Shown here piece by piece: positions 6,748 through 8,721 of a DNA stretch of 8,721 nt. A program made the translations under genes and the position numbers. The DNA comes from Oscillospiraceae bacterium (GTDB lineage: Bacteria > Bacillota > Clostridia > Oscillospirales > Ruminococcaceae): assembly GCA_022511485.1 (NCBI GenBank), contig JAFLUJ010000028.1, forward strand, positions 1 to 8,721, in the 5' to 3' direction. The notes beneath the pieces are model-generated. The model saw only the letters and a program-made list of their open reading frames with translations, was not told the origin of the DNA and did not search any database. How positions within the stretch are numbered: the first letter of the stretch is position 1; each line of letters starts with the position of its first letter.

Positions 6748-6762
6748 GTAAATATCATTTAC
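6748..6762. promoter_or_regulatory. Operator 1: perfect palindrome at the flotillin operon promoter
   Basis: GTAAAT-ATC-ATTTAC, 15 bases with perfect 6-base arms, begins 3 bases downstream of the -10 box of P1 on the minus strand, covering the expected start of transcription. An extra half-site GTAAAT lies at 6737-6742, 11 bases away (one helical turn). The same palindrome occurs at 6927-6941 and 7047-7061. Predicted binding site for the divergently encoded Xre regulator. Confidence 0.8.
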
Positions 6763-6765
6763 TTT

Positions 6766-6794
6766 ATTATACCCTTATATTATACATTTGTCAA
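6766..6794 (-). promoter_or_regulatory. Promoter P1 of the flotillin/NfeD operon
   Basis: On the minus strand TTGACA (6794-6789) and TATAAT (6771-6766) are both perfect consensus and are spaced by exactly 17 bases. It drives the 96-residue gene and everything downstream. Its -35 box lies within the last codons of the 40-residue peptide gene. A perfect consensus promoter is expected to be very strong when not repressed, which fits the operator placed just downstream. Confidence 0.9.
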
Positions 6795-6902
6795 GAGTTT
6801 TTGAATAATTTTATACAGTTCCTCAAATGCCCAGAAAGGAAAAGCTGCGCAGAAAAAAAGGAGTATGAGCAGTATTATCGGCAGAATTTCTTTACAGGAC
6901 AT
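6780..6902 (-). CDS. Small single-span membrane peptide, 40 residues, unannotated
   Basis: A short gene with complete expression signals. The ATG at 6902 follows AGGAGG (6911-6916) with an ideal 8-base spacing, and a consensus-quality promoter (P2) with operator stands upstream. The peptide starts MSCKEILPIILLILLFFCAA, continues FPFWAFEELYKIIQ and ends KLLTNV, with TAA at 6782-6780. Residues 6-26 are one strongly hydrophobic helix, and the C-terminus is an amphipathic helix. This makes a membrane-anchored peptide of the kind often found as a regulator or subunit of membrane complexes. Because its stop lies between the -35 and -10 of P1, transcripts from P2 should run on into the flotillin operon. 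It is too short for most gene callers. Alternatives: a type I toxin-like hydrophobic peptide, or a signal peptide sensed by the Xre regulator. Function is unknown. Confidence 0.75.
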   Translation of the reverse strand: MSCKEILPIILLILLFFCAAFPFWAFEELYKIIQKLLTNV

Positions 6903-6910
6903 CGGAAACA

Positions 6911-6916
6911 CCTCCT
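6911..6916 (-). promoter_or_regulatory. Ribosome-binding site that marks the 40-residue peptide gene
   Basis: AGGAGG on the minus strand, 8 bases before the ATG at 6902. This perfect site in a supposedly intergenic stretch is the main evidence that the small ORF is translated. Confidence 0.8.
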
Positions 6917-6926
6917 GACAGCAAGA

Positions 6927-6941
6927 GTAAATTTAATTTAC
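6927..6941. promoter_or_regulatory. Operator 2: perfect palindrome at the small-peptide promoter
   Basis: GTAAAT-TTA-ATTTAC, with perfect 6-base arms, begins 4 bases downstream of the -10 box of P2 (minus strand) and ends 25 bases before the peptide start codon. It has the same sequence and placement as operators 1 and 3. Confidence 0.8.
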
Positions 6942-6945
6942 CTTT

Positions 6946-6974
6946 ATTGTAACAGGCTTTTATCCCTTTGTCAA
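6946..6974 (-). promoter_or_regulatory. Promoter P2 of the 40-residue peptide gene
   Basis: On the minus strand TTGACA (6974-6969) and TACAAT (6951-6946) are spaced by 17 bases: a perfect -35 and a 5-of-6 -10 box. It points away from the Xre gene and toward the small peptide and the flotillin operon. Confidence 0.87.
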
Positions 6975-7013
6975 GGGGTTTGAAAAATTTTTTTATTAAT
7001 TTTATTTTAGTTA

Positions 7014-7042
7014 TTGCAATTTCAGAAATAATATGCTACAAT
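7014..7042 (+). promoter_or_regulatory. Promoter P3 of the Xre regulator gene
   Basis: TTGCAA (7014-7019) and TACAAT (7037-7042) are spaced by 17 bases. The -35 box is weaker than in P1 and P2, as is common for a repressor gene. Its -35 starts 39 bases from the -35 of P2, so the two divergent promoters are close but do not overlap. Confidence 0.78.
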
Positions 7043-7046
7043 AAAA

Positions 7047-7061
7047 GTAAATATTATTTAC
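7047..7061. promoter_or_regulatory. Operator 3: perfect palindrome at the Xre gene promoter
   Basis: GTAAAT-ATT-ATTTAC, part of a 17-base perfect palindrome when the flanking A and T are included. It begins 4 bases after the -10 box of P3, so it covers the transcription start of the Xre gene itself and implies autoregulation. Confidence 0.82.
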
Positions 7062-7069
7062 TAAGCCTC

Positions 7070-7097
7070 CCCGGAAGCCGCAGAGGAAGCTTCCGGG
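7070..7097 (+). other. GC-rich hairpin in the 5' leader of the Xre gene
   Basis: Arms CCCGGAAGC (7070-7078) and GCTTCCGGG (7089-7097) form a perfect 9-bp stem with a 10-base loop. It lies 11 bases before the AGGAGG and is not followed by a T-run, so it is not an intrinsic terminator. It could stabilise the mRNA or modulate translation. Confidence 0.65.
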
Positions 7098-7120
7098 ACA
7101 GTCTATTGAGGAGGAGAGCT

Positions 7121-7678
7121 ATGACCCCTGCTGAACGCGGAAGAATAATAAAGGAAGCCCGTATCGCCAAAAAGATGACCCAAAGCGAAGTAGTCGGCAG
7201 CTTCATAACAAGAAATATGCTCAGTCAGATAGAAAGCGGGAATGCTACCCCCTCGGTAAAAACTCTGGAATATCTTGCCCAGACGCTGGATATTCCCATA
7301 TCAGAGCTTATGCCCAGAGGCGACGAGGAAGCATACTCCGAGCCGGCAGCAGACCTTGAACGTCTCATACGGGCAAAGGAGCTTTTTTCGGAGAGGGAGT
7401 ATTCCCAGGCGATAGACGTAATCGGGGACGAAAGCGAATGGGGAGACTTGTCCGACGAATTTTATGCTATCCTTGCAAGATGTTATTATGGTCTTGCAGA
7501 GACCATCGCCGAGGAAAACACCGCCAGAGCCGTTGAATATGCACGGGAGGCAGCAGCTCTGGCAGAACGTGGGATATACGCAAATCCTGCGGTCAAAACA
7601 GAAGCACTGAAACTGCTGAACAGCCTTGCAGAACGACTTAGCTCATATTACGCAGGACTTATTTCCGAAATAACCTGA
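7121..7678 (+). CDS. Xre-family transcriptional regulator with TPR-like C-terminal half
   Basis: DNA-binding regulator, 185 residues. Residues 6-63 are a complete Cro/CI-type helix-turn-helix (GRIIKEARIAKKMTQSEVVG, then TRNMLSQIESGNATPSVKTL), including the typical 'SQIESG-x-x-x-PS' core. After an acidic linker (66-75), residues 76-185 are helical, with repeats of TPR character (LIRAKELFSEREYSQAIDVI; EFYAILARCYYGLAETIAEE; ARAVEYAREAAALAERGIYA). This is the place where related regulators sense a ligand or partner. Start choice: the frame is open upstream to 6968, but AGGAGG (7109-7114) and the promoter at 7014-7042 fix the ATG at 7121. It is divergent to the peptide and flotillin operon, and all three promoters in between share one palindrome, so I infer that it represses itself and that operon. 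No membrane segment, so cytoplasmic. Confidence 0.9.
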   Translation: MTPAERGRIIKEARIAKKMTQSEVVGSFITRNMLSQIESGNATPSVKTLEYLAQTLDIPISELMPRGDEEAYSEPAADLERLIRAKELFSEREYSQAIDVIGDESEWGDLSDEFYAILARCYYGLAETIAEENTARAVEYAREAAALAERGIYANPAVKTEALKLLNSLAERLSSYYAGLISEIT

Positions 7679-7708
7679 GGGACTGTGCCGCAGCCCCTTG
7701 ATTTTTAT
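7679..7708 (+). terminator. Possible weak terminator after the Xre gene
   Basis: GGG-A-CTG (7679-7685) can pair with CAG-CCC (7691-7696) around TGCCG, with one bulged base, and is followed by TTGATTTTTATT. The stem is short and the T-run doubles as the -35 region of the next promoter, so termination is probably incomplete. Confidence 0.35.
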
Positions 7709-7726
7709 TCAGACATATGGTAAAAT
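7698..7726 (+). promoter_or_regulatory. Predicted promoter of the acidic-tail membrane protein gene
   Basis: TTGATT (7698-7703) and TAAAAT (7721-7726) are spaced by 17 bases. There is no copy of the GTAAAT-N3-ATTTAC palindrome here, so this gene is probably outside the Xre regulon. Confidence 0.6.
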
Positions 7727-7751
7727 GTAAAAAAGGGGGAATGGTCATAAT

Positions 7752-8597
7752 ATGAATAACAAAGCTCCTATTTTATATGATAAAGATAAACCGCTTGCAC
7801 ATTATGAAGAGGCGAGGGAATTAAAAAGAAAAGTTGACTCCATATTGAACAGCGGAAAGAATATATCTATAGCTGCATTTGTTGTGGGACTGATCTGCGT
7901 TTTTACCGGGGTAAGCTCATCCGCTCCGCTTTTGATGGCTCTGTTCTCGCTTTTCGGACTTCTTTTTTCCCTGCTCGGATATATGGGCTGTCACGTCAGA
8001 CATATGATGCTGAGCTTTTTCAGTATACCTCTGGGACTTGTTGCAGCTGTCATTCTGGCGCTTACCGGCTCGACCCTTGCCCCTCTCGGAGCGGTGCTCT
8101 ATGTGGGAGCAGCGATCATGCAGGCAGGTGCAGCCGATGCAATATCAAAATTTCATATGCTTAAAGAGCTGCCCGGATTTCCTTTTTTTGATCCCGGTAT
8201 GGACGATCTGTCATTCGCCGCTCTGGACAGACATGAAGCAGACGAGTTCATTGAAGGTGAAATTCCTGATGTAAGACCCGAACGGATAAAGTATCTTCCT
8301 GCAGAACCTCCCTCGGATGAAATGGACGAGATCGTCACGGAGGGGATCGCTCTTTCCGACGACGGAAAGACTATCCTGAGCGCATTTGAAAAGGAAACTG
8401 CCGAGGCTGTAGAGGACGTCCCTGATGATATAAAGGACGAGGTAATAATGCATCTGGGACATCTTGACCCGAATCTGTCCGAGCATGATAATAAACTTGA
8501 CGGTGAAGAGGAAGAACCCAAAAGCCGGTACGAGCAGATGAAAAATGCACAGGTGAAAAACCGCAGTGATATTTCAGACGTTGACCTTTTAGGATAA
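7752..8597 (+). CDS. Uncharacterised membrane protein with four helices and a long acidic cytoplasmic tail
   Basis: I do not recognise a named family. Of 281 residues, 1-34 are a charged N-terminus. Four hydrophobic helices follow at about 37-54, 59-79, 84-104 and 109-127 (for example AAFVVGLICVFTGVSS and LSFFSIPLGLVAAVILALTG). Residues 135-281 form a hydrophilic tail rich in Asp and Glu (DEMDEIVTEGIALSDDGKTI, DVPDDIKDEVIMHLGHLDPN) without visible domains, probably disordered. An even number of helices places both ends on the same side, most likely inside. Start: ATG at 7752 lies 11 bases after GGGGGA. It has its own predicted promoter 73 bases after the Xre gene. The tail could be a docking platform for other proteins, which is speculation from composition only. 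Confidence 0.8.
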   Translation: MNNKAPILYDKDKPLAHYEEARELKRKVDSILNSGKNISIAAFVVGLICVFTGVSSSAPLLMALFSLFGLLFSLLGYMGCHVRHMMLSFFSIPLGLVAAVILALTGSTLAPLGAVLYVGAAIMQAGAADAISKFHMLKELPGFPFFDPGMDDLSFAALDRHEADEFIEGEIPDVRPERIKYLPAEPPSDEMDEIVTEGIALSDDGKTILSAFEKETAEAVEDVPDDIKDEVIMHLGHLDPNLSEHDNKLDGEEEEPKSRYEQMKNAQVKNRSDISDVDLLG

Positions 8598-8606
8598 ATA
8601 CGTGAT

Positions 8607-8669
8607 ATAATACTAATCCCTGATTTATCGATAGACATTGTCTGTTGATAAATCAGGGATTAGTATTAT
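8607..8669. repeat. Long perfect hairpin (23-bp arms) after the membrane protein gene
   Basis: Arms 8607-8629 and 8647-8669 are perfect inverted copies (core ACTAATCCCTGATTTATC). The 17-base loop itself holds a small AGAC/GTCT hairpin. It begins 9 bases after the stop codon, so it may act as a terminator, although only a broken T-rich stretch (TATTATTTATACTATT) follows. The arms are much longer than terminators usually have, which suggests a dispersed palindromic repeat. Confidence 0.75.
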
Positions 8670-8683
8670 TTATACTATTCCTA

Positions 8684-8716
8684 AATCAAAACATTGACAA
8701 AGTCAATGTTTTGATT
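8684..8716. terminator. Second perfect hairpin (15-bp arms), possibly a bidirectional terminator
   Basis: Arms AATCAAAACATTGAC (8684-8698) and GTCAATGTTTTGATT (8702-8716) are perfect around an AAA loop. The stem is AT-rich and no clean T-run follows in either direction. It could terminate a gene entering from beyond the right edge on the minus strand, or form one palindromic element with the preceding hairpin. Confidence 0.5.
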
Positions 8717-8721
8717 CGCCG

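Noticed and set aside
6744..6983. Plus-strand 79-codon open frame in the control region
   Set aside because: It runs antisense through P1, the 40-residue peptide gene and P2, has no ribosome-binding site and its translation has no family character.
6927..7061. CRISPR-like repeat array made by the repeated GTAAAT motifs
   Set aside because: Units are 15 bases, unevenly spaced (179 and 120 bases apart) and tied to promoters; no spacers and no cas genes.
6968..7120. N-terminal extension of the Xre regulator by 51 residues
   Set aside because: It crosses the predicted promoter, operator and leader hairpin; AGGAGG before 7121 and the HTH position support the shorter protein.
8153..8638. Minus-strand 161-codon open frame under the acidic-tail gene
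   Set aside because: Ser-rich antisense image of the acidic tail, running into the hairpin region without start signals.

Overview
The window looks like chromosome from a Gram-positive Clostridia-type bacterium, most like the Ruminococcus/Oscillospiraceae group. The reasons are strong AGGAGG ribosome-binding sites, textbook sigma-A promoters (TTGACA-N17-TATAAT class), moderate GC in most genes and an abundance of NarL-type and Xre-type regulators. The organism assignment is an inference; there is no rRNA or other marker gene here.

Layout from left to right: (1) 1-536, the 3' part of a GNAT acetyltransferase gene, plus strand. (2) 575-1578, minus strand, the wreck of a two-component system. 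A NarL-type response regulator without its N-terminus is joined to a sensor kinase that lost the segment after its H-box, its whole ATPase domain and its 5' end. (3) About 1560-2960, a visibly AT-rich insert with a promoter, a possible broken leader ORF and an intact AbiH-like phage-defence gene; it sits exactly where the kinase 5' end should be. (4) 3006-6902, minus strand, a flotillin/NfeD membrane-microdomain operon. In order of transcription: an unannotated 40-residue membrane peptide, a 96-residue PH/GRAM-like protein, an NfeD protein with an Asp-rich loop, a 201-residue protein of unknown function, a 119-residue membrane protein, and a 545-residue flotillin with a duplicated 66-residue coiled-coil unit. 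The operon ends at a strong terminator (2967-3003). (5) 7121-7678, plus strand, a divergent Xre-type regulator with a helical, TPR-like C-terminal half. (6) 7752-8597, plus strand, a four-helix membrane protein with a long acidic tail. (7) 8607-8716, two long perfect hairpins in tandem.

The most interesting part is the control region 6737-7061. Three sigma-A promoters (two leftward, one rightward) each carry the same perfect 15-bp palindrome GTAAAT-N3-ATTTAC, placed 3 or 4 bases downstream of the -10 box and so over the transcription start. This is the expected arrangement for an autoregulated repressor that also shuts off its divergent operon. I infer that the Xre protein is that repressor and that the small peptide and the flotillin/NfeD cassette form its regulon. 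The trigger, and the roles of the 40-, 96-, 119- and 201-residue proteins, cannot be read from the sequence.
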